Assembly: GCA_031769625.1 (NCBI GenBank)
Contig: JAUIMM010000739.1
Coordinates: forward strand, 434,001 to 498,000
DNA from: Taudactylus pleione
Lineage: Eukaryota > Chordata > Amphibia > Anura > Myobatrachidae
DNA: 64,000 nucleotides
Direction of reading: 5' to 3'
The first letter of the stretch is position 1; the number at the start of each line of letters is the position of its first letter. Positions 23,361 to 35,302 of the stretch are shown piece after piece. The notes below the pieces were generated by a model. It was given only the letters and a program-made list of their open reading frames with translations, did not search any database and was not told the DNA's origin. The translations under genes were made by a program, and so were the position numbers.

Positions 23361-23840
23361 CCGGCGTAGGAACCATGCTGACTTGTGGGTGTGAATTAAA
23401 AGCTCAGTGCATACGGGGAAGGGAGCCGGTTTGTGACGGATCTCCTGCACCCAGCCTGGGGTTGGTGCACTTGTTGATACTAATGATGACGGTGCGGCCG
23501 CCAGTGTAAAACCAATAGGTAGCACAGCTTTCCGCCTGCACGCGCACAATCCCCCGCATTACTTGAACGGATTCTCGCATTCGCATTGGGTAGTATATCT
23601 GGCTGCCGCAGTTACAGACGCTTTGCCTGCAGCTCACAGTCAGCCCCACAGGAATTGGAGAGTTTGGAGGACCAGTGATTGGGCAGATACGAGCTGTTCC
23701 AGGCCGAGGGCAGATTAAGCCCAGGAGCATATCCACGTTAATTGTGTGATAATACTGTTATAATGAGATTTAGATGGGGGTGTAGAAGGAGTATCTAGTG
23801 ATTTCAAGCACCAATAATTTGGTTTTTTCACCTACCTCTG
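23361..23840. other. No gene seen; dispersed-repeat block
   Basis: The segment at about 23400-23500 matches the block at 9985-10105 with substitutions (TGACGGATCTCCTGCACC, ACTAATGATGACGG). The remainder is unclassified. Confidence 0.45.
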
Positions 23841-25129
23841 AGGTCCAGAAGATCAAATGCCATCCTTTAATGTACTACCCCATCTCTCTCCTCCCCTTAG
23901 CCTCCAGGCTCCATTAGCAGGGTGTTTGCAGTCACCTTCCTCTCCTCCCTCTCCTTCACCAAGGTTATCAACGACCTGATCACAGCCAAATACAAGGGAC
24001 AGAAAGAAATAAAGAAAACTGTACCATCTGGGACAGGAAAAAAAATCACCCAGATGGTACAGTAGGCAGTGCACCACAAGGGAGCAAAATGCATTGAGGC
24101 TGTGCAGGATACGAGGATGGCCAAAGAAACCTTTGGGGCAATGTTAGGGCATGGGACATGTAGCTCATGATTTCCAGTTGGACAAAGACCAGATGATAGC
24201 AGATGGTGGGGACCAGAAATGGAATGGAGAACGTTCCCCGTGTCTGATGGAAGGCAGAGAATAGGAGCAGAAGAGCGTGCTGAATGACAGATGTCAGCTG
24301 GGTTCCCAAAAATAAATCCTTACCCACAGAAACTTGAAAGCCAACATGGATAATTGGGACTTGATGTTGCCGTGTTGGAAGCATACACAGTTTGAATCGA
24401 GATTGTCCATGGTAAACAAAGAAACCAGTGGACAAAGAGGACAAGTAAACCACAGGAGTGGAAGAATGTCACCTGGCAAGGAAGTCAATGGACCAAGCAA
24501 CATGACCTCTACTCACAGGAGGTGAAGACGGAGGTGATGACAACAGACGATTGCCAGAATTTTGTGGGAAGGTTCCTGTAGAAGACAATGCACCAGTGCA
24601 CCTTCCCCATGAGGATACGGCTGGAAGATGTGCCACTCTCTGTAGAGGGGATCACCTGGTGTCACAAAAGGGAAGCCCAATCGAGATGCTGCTACTAAAG
24701 AGGATTCAATGGATAAGGAACAGTAGAGGACATTACAATGTGGATCTCAAGTGTCTTTTTGTAGAGACTACAAAGGACAAAAGGGTGGGGGAATGTAAGG
24801 ACTTCTAACATTAGAAGTGACCATCATTCCATGCAGAACCTGCTCACTTTATCATGGACAATATCTTTGTCATGCCTGAGGGTTGGTTTGGGTAGGAACA
24901 AGCGTGGCAGGCTGAAGAGGAGATCAGAGATGCGTGAAGGAACTTGGGTGGCTTGAGCCAGGACTTCCTCATGTAATGATGTGAGGAGATAGAGATCTGG
25001 CAGTGGATGATGGGCCTGAAGGCAAGGACAGGAATAGAATGTCTTTATTGTACAGCAGGTTGGGATGAGAACTGGAGGTGAATAAATGAATGAGCAGAAT
25101 CAGATTGGGGCTGATGATGCTGGATTGAG
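23841..25129. other. No gene recognised
   Basis: Open frames of up to 135 residues occur on the minus strand, but none shows a domain, splice pattern or repeat-family signature. It may be old retroelement sequence, given an AATAAA on the minus strand near 25045 and the LTR-like text further right, but this is not demonstrated. Confidence 0.4.
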
Positions 25130-25345
25130 AGCTCGATCAGTTTGAGACCGATGTTGAGGATTTGAAGAACTTGATGGATTTGAATCTGATGTTGAAGAAT
25201 TGATTAACTTGATCGGTTTGAGTCCGATGTTGAAGAAATGAAGAACTTAATTGAAATGAGTCCGATGTTGATAAATTGATGAACTTGATCGGTTGGAACC
25301 AATGTTGGTGAAATGAAGAACTTAATTGATATGAGTCTGATATTG
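25130..25345. repeat. Degenerate tandem repeat
   Basis: The motifs GAACTTGATCGGTT and GAGTCCGATGTTG recur with spacing of roughly 50-60 bp (25163, 25208, 25273, 25315). About four diverged copies are visible. Confidence 0.6.
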
Positions 25346-25464
25346 GAAGCATCAGATGGGACCGATGGTTGGCGGTATCGGCTGGAACCGATGATGGCTG
25401 TAAGAACAAGTCTTAGGAGACTTGTTTACCAGATACAGTATAGGAACTGGATATAACAGACTGG

Positions 25465-25952
25465 GGGCCTGATTCAGCAAGGATCACTATTGCAATTGCG
25501 TATGCAGATGGCCGATTATTGTGTACAGCGCATGCGTATGTATCGCAGTGCGCATGTGCGAATGCTTCACTGCGATCATGCAGAGCAATCGCAGAGTGAT
25601 TGACAGACAGAGAGCGTTTGGGGGTGGTGACAGGGGGTGTGTGAAACACAGGTGTGCCAGTGCGTTTGAATGCCATTACAGGGGTGTACATAAATTAGTC
25701 CCTGCGACGGCATACTCAGCTGGAGTGCTCACTGCGTACAGGAAAGTTATCAATTCATAAGTGAGGTCTGACCTGCCGTAATTGTGCAAGAGGCTCCGAT
25801 GTACTGCGATGTTACCAATGTTTTGTATGGATTGCAAGATATAACAGAGGTGCGAGAGGGGAATTGCAATTACAATTATTAGCATACTTTCGCAGAACTG
25901 CGTGCATGATTGCAGCCGCGATCGCATTAGCAATACTTGCTGAATCAGGCCC
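25465..25952. mobile_element. Short TIR element, subfamily C
   Basis: The termini are GGGCCTGATTCAGCAAG and CTTGCTGAATCAGGCCC (25936-25952), giving a TIR of about 17 bp. The flanking triplets TGG and TGT are a one-mismatch 3-bp duplication. The interior has GATTGACAGACAGAGAGCGT near 25597, the subfamily marker. Confidence 0.85.
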
Positions 25953-25954
25953 TG

Positions 25955-26290
25955 TGACCGTTCAGATACAGAGTACCTGTGAGCTCAGCACTAAGCTGTA
26001 ACTTCAGCCTGCAGCCACGTTGTCCTGGCAACTGAGGCCAGTCCGGAAATGTAATTTATAGGGGAGGATCCCCAGGGATTGGATGCTGAGATCAGCTGGT
26101 CTGGGAGCAGTGTTCTGAGTGGAGGAATAGCATCAGGTGACAGAGTCCAACATGGCTTCGCCCATACTGTTGTTTAGAAGGAAACACTGGCATGCAGCCT
26201 GTGTGCCATCATGCTGGGAAGACATGCTCTGAGCAAGAGGCTGCGGAGAGCCATCTCCATGCTCAGTAACAGGACACTGAGAGGACGGGG
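25955..26290. other. Possible LTR-like remnant
   Basis: The sequence shares an ordered set of short matches with 7005-7370 (TGGCAACTGAGG, GGATGCTGAGATCAGCTGG, a GCTGCGG end). In both places it directly follows a TIR element. It may be a diverged second copy of the same LTR or leader. No coding sequence is seen. Confidence 0.35.
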
Positions 26291-26690
26291 CAGGGGCGCC
26301 GAGAGAGGGGGGGGCGGGTACTAAACACCTGGGCCTGGGCTTGCTGGCGGGCCCAGTGGGGGTTCGGGTCCGGCGTCGCCCCCCTCCCTCTTAGATCACA
26401 GCATCCCAGCACACGCTGCTGTGTTCTGGGCTGCACTGGGAGACTGCTCACACTGATCGCGCCCCCCACTGGCTTTGCGCCGGGCTGAGGGGCACACAGC
26501 CCACCTCCCCAGTGTGCTGCGCTTCGAAAATGTCCCCCCCCATGGGGACATGGCCACGCCTCCCATGATTAAACCATGCCCCCTTCATCCCGGCCCGACG
26601 TGACTGTCGGCGCGTCTGGGCAGGAGTAGACCTCACCACCAGCCGGGAAATGTGCAGCGTGAGCGGACCTCTGTGCTATCCTGGACAGGC
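26291..26690. repeat. GC-rich interspersed repeat fragment
   Basis: It starts with CAGGGGCGCCGAGAGAGGGG, a terminus resembling known vertebrate DNA-transposon-derived repeats, and continues as C/G-rich text with AATGTCCCCCCCCATGGGGA near 26528. No matching right end was found. Confidence 0.4.
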
Positions 26691-26794
26691 ACCGGAATGG
26701 TAAAAAAGTGGTTTTAATAGTTCGGAGCGTCACAATCCTGCTACATAAATCTGTCACAAATAACATTTTATAACTGTGGCAAATTTCCTCACAG

Positions 26795-26892
26795 AAATCC
26801 TCTTGTACTTTGGATCTATAACTGATCACATCAACCACCCAATACCCGATCTTCATGGATTAGTACAGATATTAGACAAACTTCTCACATAA
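26795..26892 (+). pseudogene. Exon-like fragment (copy 1)
   Basis: A pyrimidine-rich acceptor (TTTCCTCACAG) precedes a frame open to a TAA at 26890-26892, encoding a 31-residue hydrophobic/amphipathic tail that ends LHGLVQILDKLLT. A second diverged copy lies at 47934-48087, where the matching tail is LHELLRTLDRLLT. Nucleotide similarity continues past the stop codon. It could be a terminal exon of a duplicated gene, or a non-coding repeat that happens to be open. No upstream exon was found here. The family is unknown. Confidence 0.3.
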
Positions 26893-27129
26893 TATATATC
26901 ATATAATACATTACTGCATTAGTAACATGAAACATAGCAGGAGCTGGCAATAAGTGAGTATATACTATAAATGTTACCCTGTGGTTACTTATCTTACTTA
27001 GCCATTGCTTAGAATGCTTCCGGCTGAGTTATTCTGTGCGCAGTAATATGAGGTGAGTGCGTTTCCATTCACTCCTTCTGGACCTTTGCACATCCCATTA
27101 CATCTGCTGAATGCAGTCTTGGACTTCAC

Positions 27130-27130
<1 letters not shown>

Positions 27131-27172
<42 letters not shown>
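27131..27172. repeat. (TA)n microsatellite
   Basis: About 20 TA dinucleotides, followed by TGTGTG. Confidence 0.95.
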
Positions 27173-27179
<7 letters not shown>

Positions 27180-27204
27180 AAAATCAAATGTCCTGACCGA
27201 CTGA

Positions 27205-27480
27205 GGGGCTGATTCACCGTGGTTCGCAATTTTGCAATCGCATAATCGCATTTGTATATGCAAATTGTAGCGTATGCAGATCGAACGCAGTAAAACCGAA
27301 AACCGCCCATCACAGAATGAATCCTCCCACCTCCCCTTACACACGACTTACTATAATAGCGCTTCCAATCTGACTCATGAACGAACGCAATTAACCACAG
27401 GTTCTGTACTGGTAATAAGGGGATCTGATCCAGTCCTTACACAGCATTCGGGGTTAGGTTAGTACTGATTGATCGTTGTG
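27205..27480. mobile_element. Left end of a TIR element, subfamily C
   Basis: GGGGCTGATTCAC at 27205-27217 is a variant terminus, followed by GCAATTTTGCAATCGCATAA, which resembles the subfamily C left end at 25465. No right terminus is recognised, so the end given is approximate. Confidence 0.5.
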
Positions 27481-27603
27481 CGCACACAATTAGTGTTAAT
27501 TGTAACTTTGAACTTAATAATAATGACACAACACATCGTATATATATAAATCAACTTTTGATTTTATTTATTTTAACGAAAATGAAAAAAAAAAAAACAA
27601 CTT

Positions 27604-27715
27604 TTAAATTAAATTTAGTATACGGTCCACAGATCCCAACATCTCCACAAGACTTTGTCGCACATGGAGCATTTCTGCCCGAAGAGCCGCATCCCTGTCA
27701 CCTGTTATTCTGCAT
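27604..27715 (-). pseudogene. Terminal-exon-like fragment encoding an amphipathic tail
   Basis: On the minus strand a good acceptor (TTGTTACATTTCAG, AG at 27717-27716) is followed by 112 nt with one open phase to a TAA at 27606-27604. The 36 encoded residues include ALRAEMLHVRQSLVEMLGSV and end DRILNLI, an amphipathic helix like those closing many Myb/SANT-like transposon-associated proteins. Upstream exons would lie beyond 27720, where a large TIR dimer now sits. This is an exon candidate only. No homologue was identified by search. Confidence 0.35.
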
Positions 27716-27922
27716 CTGAAATGTAACAATACAGAGAATAAAACATTACATTTTGGTCACTAATTTTGCATCCTGTTGTATAAGCCTAAATAATACATTT
27801 TATAGGTGATTATAAGGAACCATCGTTGTCACCAATTATCCAAACTTCTTGTGACTCTTTGCAACAAATGATAAATGATAAATGAGGCCTTACAACGAAA
27901 TTAGGACTTGACTAAAGACTAA

Positions 27923-28869
27923 GGGCCTGATTCAGACCCGCTCGCAAGCGCTATGCGCTCACAAGCGGGTCGATGGCCGGGCAGTGCTCACGGGTGGCGT
28001 GTGCCTTGCGCATGCGCAAGCCCCGGAGCGAGCGAGAAATCACTCGCTCCGGCGCTTGCATCCAAAAGGAGCGGCTGTCGATGTTGACCGACAGCTCGCC
28101 CCGTTTGGTAGGCGTGTCGGGGGAGGGGGGGTGTCTGGGCAAACGGAGGCGTTCCCGAAGGAACACCTGCCGTTTGGGGGCGGCCCCATTGACATCACCT
28201 GTGATGTCGGTGGTGAGCTTCCGGCTCTATTAGACGGACGAGACCCTACCACAAGGGTCTCATCGCAAGCCCGAGGGTCGCGATGACCATCATCTGGCCG
28301 CTCGCTAAAGCTGTGGGTGGTCACCCACAGCTTAGCAAGCGGCCAGGAGGCTGAACAAAAAAAACCATGCGGCCGCCCTGATTCAGAGGCGCTCGCTATT
28401 TGCGAGCGCTCGCTCTGAATCAGAGCAGGACAGTTGTTTTTTTTTTTTACCCCGGCCTCCATGCCGCTCGCTGAGCTGTGGGTGACCACTCACAGCTTTA
28501 GCGGGCGGCCTGGCGTTGGTCGCGATTATCGTGACCATCGGGCTTGCGACAAGACCCTTGTGGTAGGGTCTCATCCACCGCAAGCCCCAGTGAACTTCCT
28601 GCTCTAACAGTGTGATGTCAGTAGGGCCGCCCGCAAACGGCAGGCGTTCCTAAGGGAACGCCTCCGTTTGTGCAGCCACCCCCACCAACCCGCCTACAAA
28701 ACGGGGCGAGCTGTCAATCAACATCGACAGCCACCCCGTCTTGTAGCGAGCCCCGGAGCGAGTGATTTCTCACTCGCTCCGGGGCTTGCACATGCCGCAC
28801 GTTCGCAATGGCCGACCATCGACTCAATTGGGAGCGCTCTGCGCCCGCGAGATGGTCCGATTCAGGCCC
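27923..28869. mobile_element. Head-to-head inverted dimer of subfamily A TIR elements
   Basis: Outer ends are GGGCCTGATTCAG (27923-27935) and CCGATTCAGGCCC (28857-28869), and TAA flanks both sides (27920-27922, 28870-28872). The 947 bp is about twice a single element. The right half repeats the left half in reverse complement: the GGCTGTCGATGTTGA hairpin, the CGGAGCGAGTGA blocks and the AGCTGTGGGTG hairpin all recur inverted about a centre near 28400. That centre carries two internal copies of the terminus (CTGATTCAGAG at 28379-28389 and CTCTGAATCAG at 28412-28422). Confidence 0.85.
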
Positions 28870-28872
28870 TAA

Positions 28873-29604
28873 GGGCTCTATTTGCCAAAATCCGCAAGTT
28901 ATTTGCGGATTTTAAATGATAATAACGATGATTACAGCATTGCGATAATCTAACTGATCACATGGATGTATTTACATCCGCACATTGGAACATAGCTTGC
29001 GATAAAGCTACGTCCCGGCGAATCGCCTCCGCATACTTCTCATTCTATATTTCGGGAAAAAAAAATAAGTGAGAAGTGATCGCTAACATCCCCCGCAGCA
29101 GCCGCCACTACCCCCCCCATCTCCTCCGCTGCCGCCGCCGCCTTACTATGCCTGCTGCTGCCCGGCTTTGCTGTCAAAACCTCCCATTCCCCCCGCCACC
29201 GCTAACACTGCTCCCGCCCGCCGCTGACACTCCCCCTCCCCGCTGCCGTCGTCTTAACTGACACTTGTATTCGGGGAGTGCGGTTGTCTCCCCTGACCGG
29301 GCGATCAGCTGATGTTGCAGTCAGATGAGATGTAGGAAAGTGCCGGCCGGCATTTACTGCATCTCAGCCGACAGTAGTCATCAGCTGATCGCCGGGTCAC
29401 AGGATCACAGATAGCCGGTCCCGACACAGGTAAGTGTGACCCAGGGGAGGGTGGGCTAGGGCAGCACCCACTGGGGGTCCGGCAGCAGAGGCAGGCGGGC
29501 GGGGGTCAATAGTAGCACACTGGCAGCAGCGGGGGGGGGGGGGGAGGGGGCAGCCAGGACAGCAGTGGGTTTCTGTAAACTATTTTTTTTCTGTTTTTTT
29601 TTTA
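28873..29604. mobile_element. Composite repeat R, copy A, left part
   Basis: It begins GGGCTCTATTTGCC directly after a TAA shared with the neighbouring dimer. The complementary end TAAATAGAGCCC followed by TAA is at 40441-40455. The stretch contains inverted segments (TCAGCTGATGTTGCAG near 29306, CATCAGCTGATCGCCGGG near 29380) and C-rich text at 29100-29250. The 26-bp array starts at its right end. It is related to 35541-35877 and 39850-40030 (copy B). No protein is encoded. Confidence 0.6.
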
Positions 29605-32600
29605 ATAGTGATCAGCGTGTGGTGTGTGTAGCAGTGATCAGCGTGCGGTGTGTGTAGCAGTAATCAGCGTGCGGTGTGTGTAGCAGTGATCAGCATGCGG
29701 TGTGTGTAGCAGTGATCAGCGTGCGGTGTGTGTAGCAGTGATCAGCGTGCGGTGTGTGTAGCAGTGATCAGCGTGTGGTGTGTGTAGCAGTGATCAGTGC
29801 GCGGTGTGCGTGCGGTGTGTGTAGCAGTGATCAGCGTGCGGTGTGTGTAGCAGTGATCAGCGTGCGGTGTGTGTAGCAGTGATCAGTGTGTGTAGCAGTG
29901 ATCAGTGTGTGTAGCAGTGATCAGTGTGTGTAGCAGTGATCAGCGTGTGGTGCGTGTAGCAGTGATCAGCGTGTGGTGTGTGTAGCAGTGATCAGTGTGT
30001 GTAGCAGTGATCAGTGTGTGTAGCAGTGATCAGCGTGTGGTGTGTGTAGCAGTGATCGGCGTGTGGTGTGTGTAGTAGTGATCAGCGTATGGTGTGTGTA
30101 GCAGTGATCAGCGTATGGTGTGTGTAGCAGTGATCAGCATGCGGTGTGTGTAGCAGTGATCAGCGTGCGGTGTGTGTAGCAGTGATCAGCGTGTGGTGTG
30201 TGTAGCAGTGATCAGCATGTGGTGTGTGTAGCAGTGATCAGCGAGCGGTGTGTGTAGCAGTGATCAGCGAGTGGTGTGTGTAACAGTGATCAGCGCGCGG
30301 TGTGCGTGCGGTGTGTGTAGCAGTGATCAGCGTGTGGTGTGTGTAGCAGTGATCAGCGTGCGGTGTGTGTAGCAGAGATCAGCGTGCGGTGTGTGCAGCA
30401 GTGATCGGCGTGCGGTGTGTGCAGCAGTGATCGGCGTGCGGTGTGTGCAGCAGTGATCGGCGTGCGGTGTGTTTAGCAGAGATCAGCGTGCGGTGTGTGC
30501 AGCAGTGATCGGCGTGCGGTGTGTGCAGCAGTGATCGGCGTGCGGTGTGTGCAGCAGTGATCGGCGTGCGGTGTGTGTAGCAGTAATCGGCGTGCGGTGT
30601 GTTTAGCAGTGATCGGCGTGTGGTGTGTGTAGCAGTGATCGGCGTGTGGTGTGTGTAGCAGTGATCGGCGTGTGATGTGTGTAGCAGTGATCGGCGTGTG
30701 GTGTGTGTAGCAGTGATCGGTGTGTGGTGGGTGTAGCAGTGATCGGCGTGTGGTGTGTGTAGCAGTGATCGGCGTGTGGTGTGTCCTCTGCGTGTGGTGT
30801 GTGTAGCAGTGATCAGCGTGTGGTGTGTGTAGCAGTGATCGGCGTGCGGTGTGTGTAGCAGTGATCGGCGTGCGGTGTGTGTAGCAGTGATCAGCGTGTG
30901 GTGTGTGTAGCAGTAATCAGCGTGCGGTGTGTGTAGCAGTGATCAGCATGCGGTGTGTGTAGCAGTGATCAGCGTGTGGTGTGTGTAGCAGTAATCAGCG
31001 TGCGGTGTGTGTAGCAGTGATCAGCATGCGGTGTGTGTAGCAGTGATCAGCGTGTGGTGTGTGTAGCAGTGATCAGCGTGTGGTGTGTGTAGCAGTAATC
31101 AGCGTGCGGTGTGTGTAGCAGTGATCAGCGTGTGGTGTGTGTAGCAATGATCAGCGTGTGGTGTGTGTAGCAGTAATCAGCGTGCGGTGTGTGTAGCAGT
31201 GATCAGCATGCGGTGTGTGTAGCAGTGATCAGCGTGCGGTGTCTGTAGCAATGATCAGCGTGCGGTGTGTGTAGCAGTAATCAGCGTGCGGTGTGTGTAG
31301 CAGTGATCAGCGTGCGGTGTGTGTAGCAGTGATCAGCGTGCGGTGTGTGTAGCAGTGATCAGCGTGCGGTGTGTGTAGCAGTGATCAGCGTGTGGTGTGT
31401 GTAGCAGTGATCAGCGCGCGGTGTGCGTGCGGTGTGTGTAGCAGTGATCAGCGTGCGGTGTGTGTAGCAGTGATCAGCGTGCGGTGTGTGTAGCAGTGAT
31501 CAGCGTGCGGTGTGTGTAGCAGTGATCAGCGTGCGGTGTGTGTAGCAGTGATCAGCGTGCGGTGTGTGTAGCAGTGATCGGCGTGTGGTGTGTGTAGCAG
31601 TGATCGGCGTGTGGTGTGTGTAGCAGTGATCAGCGTGCGGTGTGTGTAGCAGTGATCAGCGTGCGGTGTGTGTAGCAGTGATCAGCGTGTGGTGTGTGTA
31701 GCAGTGATCAGCGTGTGGTGTGTGTAGCAGTGATCAGCGAGCGGTGTGTGTAGCAGTGATCAGCGTGTGGTGTGTGTAGCAGTGATCAGCGTGCGGTGTG
31801 TGTAGCAGAGATCAGCGTGCGGTGTGTGCAGCAGTGATCGGCGTGCGGTGTGTGCAGCAGTGATCGGCGTGCGGTGTGTGTAGCAGTGATCGGCGTGCGG
31901 TGTGTTTAGCAGTGATCGGCGTGCGGTGTGTGTAGCAGTGATCGGCGTGTGGTGTGTGTAGCAGTGATCGGCGTGTGATGTGTGTAGCAGTGATCGGCGT
32001 GTGGTGTGTGTAGCAGTGATCGGTGTGTGGTGGGTGTAGCAGTGATCGGCGTGTGGTGTGTGTAGCAGTGATCGGCGTGTGGTGTGTCCTCTGCGTGTGG
32101 TGTGTGTAGCAGTGATCAGCGTGTGGTGTGTGTAGCAGTGATCGGCGTGTGGTGTGTGTAGCAGTGATCGGCGTGCGGTGTGTGTAGCAGTGATCGGCGT
32201 GTGGTGTGTGTACAAGTGATCGGCGTGTGGTGTGTGTAGCAGTGATCGGCGTGTGGTGTGTGTAGCAGTGATCAGCATGCGGTGTGTGTAGCAGTGATCA
32301 GCGTGCGGTGTGTGTAGCAGTGATCAGCGTGTGGTGTGTGTAGCAGTGATCGGCGTGTGGTGTGTCCTCTGCGTGTGGTGTGTGTAGCAGTGATCAGCGT
32401 GTGGTGTGTGTAGCAGTGATCGGCGTGTGGTGTGTGTAGCAGTGATCGGCGTGTGGTGTGTGTAGCAGTGATCGGCGTGTGGTGTGTGTAGCAGTGATCG
32501 GCGTGTGGTGTGTGTAGCAGTGATCAACGTGTGGTGTGTGTAGCAGTGATCAACGTGTGGTGTGTGTGTAGCAGTGATCAGCGTGTGGTGTGTGTAGCAG

Positions 32601-35302
32601 AGATCAGCGTGTGGTGTGTGTAGCAGTGATCGGCGTGTGGTGTGTCCTCTACGTGTGGTGTGTGTAGCAGTGATCAGCGTGTGGTGTGTGTAGCAGTGAT
32701 CAGCGTGCGGTGTGTGTAGCAGTGATCAGCGTGCGGTGTGTGTAGCAGTGATCAGCGTGCGGTGTGTGTAGCAGTGATCGGCGTGCGGTGTGTGTAGCAG
32801 TGATCGGCGTGTGGTGTGTGTAGCAGTGATCGGCGTGTGGTGTGTGTAGCAGTGATCGGCGTGCGGTGTGTGTAGCAGTGATCAGCGTGCGGTGTGTGTA
32901 GCAGTGATCAGCGTGCGGTGTGTGTAGCAGTGATCAGCGTGTGGTGTGTGTAGCAGTGATCAGCATGTGGTGTGTGTAGCAGTGATCAGCGCGCGGTGTG
33001 CGTGCGGTGTGTGTAGCAGTGATCAGCGTGTGGTGTGTGTAGCAGTGATCAGCGTGCGGTGTGTGTAGCAGAGATCAGCGTGCGGTGTGTGCAGCAGTGA
33101 TCGGCGTGCGGTGTGTGCAGCAGTGATCGGCGTGCGGTGTGTGCAGCAGTGATCGGCGTGCGGTGTGTGTAGCAGTGATCGGCGTGTGGTGTGTGTAGCA
33201 GTGATCGGCGTGTGGTGTGTGTAGCAGTGATCGGCGTGTGGTGTGTGTAGCAGTGATCGGCGTGTGATGTGTGTAGCAGTGATCGGCGTGTGGTGTGTGT
33301 AGCAGTGATCGGTGTGTGGTGGGTGTAGCAGTGATCGGCGTGTGGTGTGTGTAGCAGTGATCGGCGTGTGGTGTGTCCTCTGCGTGTGGTGTGTGTAGCA
33401 GTGATCAGCGTGTGGTGTGTGTAGCAGTGATCGGCGTGTGGTGTGTGTAGCAGTGATCGGCGTGCGGTGTTTGTAGCAGTGATCGGCGTGCGGTGTGTGT
33501 AGCAGTGATCAGCGTGTGGTCTGTGTAATAGTGATCAGCGTGTGGTGTGTGTAGCAGAGATCAGCGTGTGGTGTGTGTAGCAGAGATCAGCGTGTGGTCT
33601 GTGTAGCAGTGATCAGCGTGTGGTGTGTGTAGCAGTGATCAGCGTGTGGTGTGTGTAGCAGTGATCAGCGTGTGGTGTGTCCTCTGCGTGTGGTGTGTGT
33701 AGCAGTGATCAGCGTGTGGTGTATGTAGCAGTGTGTAGCAGAGATCAGCGTGTGGTGTGTGTAGCAGTGATCGGCGTGTGGTGTGTCCTCTGCGTGTGGT
33801 GTGTGTAGCAGTGATCAGCGTGTAGTGTATGTAGCAGTGTGTAGCAGAGATCAGCGTGTGGTGTGTGTAGCAGTGATCAGCGTGTGGTGTGTGTAGCAGT
33901 GATCAGCGTGTGGTGTGTGTAGCAGTGATCAGAGTGTGGTCTGTGTAGCAGTGATCAGCGTGTGGTGTGTGTAGCAGTGATCAGCGTGTTGTGTGTGTAG
34001 CAGTGATCAGCGTGTGGTGTGTGTAACAGTGATCAGCGTGTGGTGTGTGTTGCAGTGATCAGTGTGTGGTGTGTGTAACAGTGATCAGCGTGCGGTGTGT
34101 GTAACAGTGATCAGCGTGCGGTGTGTGTAGCAGTGATCAGAGTGTGGTCTGTGTAGCAGTGATCAGCGTGTGGTGTGTGTAGCAGTGATCAGCGTGTGGT
34201 GTGTGTAGCAGTGATCAGCGTGTGGTGTGTGTAGCAGTGATCAGCGTGTTGTGTGTGTAGCAGTGATCAGCGTGTGGTGTGTGTAACAGTGATCAGCGTG
34301 TGGTGTGTGTTGCAGTGATCAGTGTGTGGTGTGTGTAACAGTGATCAGTGTGTGGTCTGTGTAGCAGTGATCAGTGTGTGGTCTGTGTAGCAGTGATCAG
34401 TGTGTGGTCTGTGTAGCAGTGATCAGTGTGTGGTGTGTGTAGCAGTGATCAGCGTGTTGTGTGTGTAGCAGTGATCAGCGTGCGGTGTGTGTAGCAGTGA
34501 TCAGAGTGTGGTCTGTGTAGCAGTGTATCAGCGTGTGGTGTGTGTAGCAGTGTATCAGCGTGTGGTCTGTGTAGCAGTGATCAGTGTGTGGTCTGTGTAG
34601 CAGTGATCAGTGTGTGGTGTGTGTAGCAGTGATCAGCGTTTGGTCTGTGTAGCAGTGATCAGCGTGTGGTGTGTGTATCAGTGATCAGCGTGTGGTCTGT
34701 GTAGCAGTGATCAGCGTGTGGTGTGTGTAGCAGTGATCAGCGTGTGGTCTGTGTAGCAGTGATCAGTGTGTGGTGTGTGTAGCAGTGATCAGCGTGTTGT
34801 GTGTGTAGCAGTGATCAGCGTGCGGTGTGTGTAGCAGTGATCAGAGTGTGGTCTGTGTAGCAGTGTATCAGCGTGTGGTGTGTGTAGCAGTGTATCAGCG
34901 TGTGGTCTGTGTAGCAGTGATCAGTGTGTGGTCTGTGTAGCAGTGATCAGTGTGTGGTGTGTGTAGCAGTGATCAGCGTTTGGTCTGTGTAGCAGTGATC
35001 AGCATGTGGTGTGTGTATCAGTGATCAGCGTGTGGTCTGTGTAGCAGTGATCAGCGTGTGGTGTGTGTAGCAGTGATCAGCGTGTGGTCTGTGTAGCAGT
35101 GATCAGTGTGTGGTGTGTGTAGCAGTGATCAGCGTTTGGTCTGTGTAGCAGTGATCAGCATGTGGTGTGTGTATCAGTGATCAGCGTGTGGTCTGTGTAG
35201 CAGTGATCAGCGTGTGGTGTGTGTAGCAGTGATCAGCGTGTGGTCTGTGTAGCAGTGATCAGTGTGTGGTGTGTGTAGCAGTGATCAGCGTGTGATCTGT
35301 TT
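29605..35302. repeat. Minisatellite, 26-bp unit, about 219 copies, inside repeat R
   Basis: The unit is 26 bp, with core GTGATCAGCGTGTGGTGTGT followed by GTAGCA. A marker variant containing GTGTCCTCTGCG recurs at 30785, 32088 and 33377, giving a higher-order period of about 1.3 kb; further copies are at 32366, 33680 and 33787. From about 33500 a GGTCTGTGTAG variant dominates. Minus-strand open frames with HTTRRSLLHTPHADH are artefacts of the repeat. Confidence 0.97.

Noticed and set aside
22315..23509. Open frames over 350 residues on both strands of the 21-bp array
   Set aside because: Simple heptad repeats from a stop-free 21-bp unit on both strands at once. No independent evidence for coding.
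23897..24503. Minus-strand frames of 69-135 residues near 24 kb
   Set aside because: No recognisable domain, composition or splice signals. They may be old retroelement text but cannot be assigned.
31760..32527. Minus-strand frames rich in HTTRRSLLHTPHADH
   Set aside because: Product of the 26-bp minisatellite cycling through frames.
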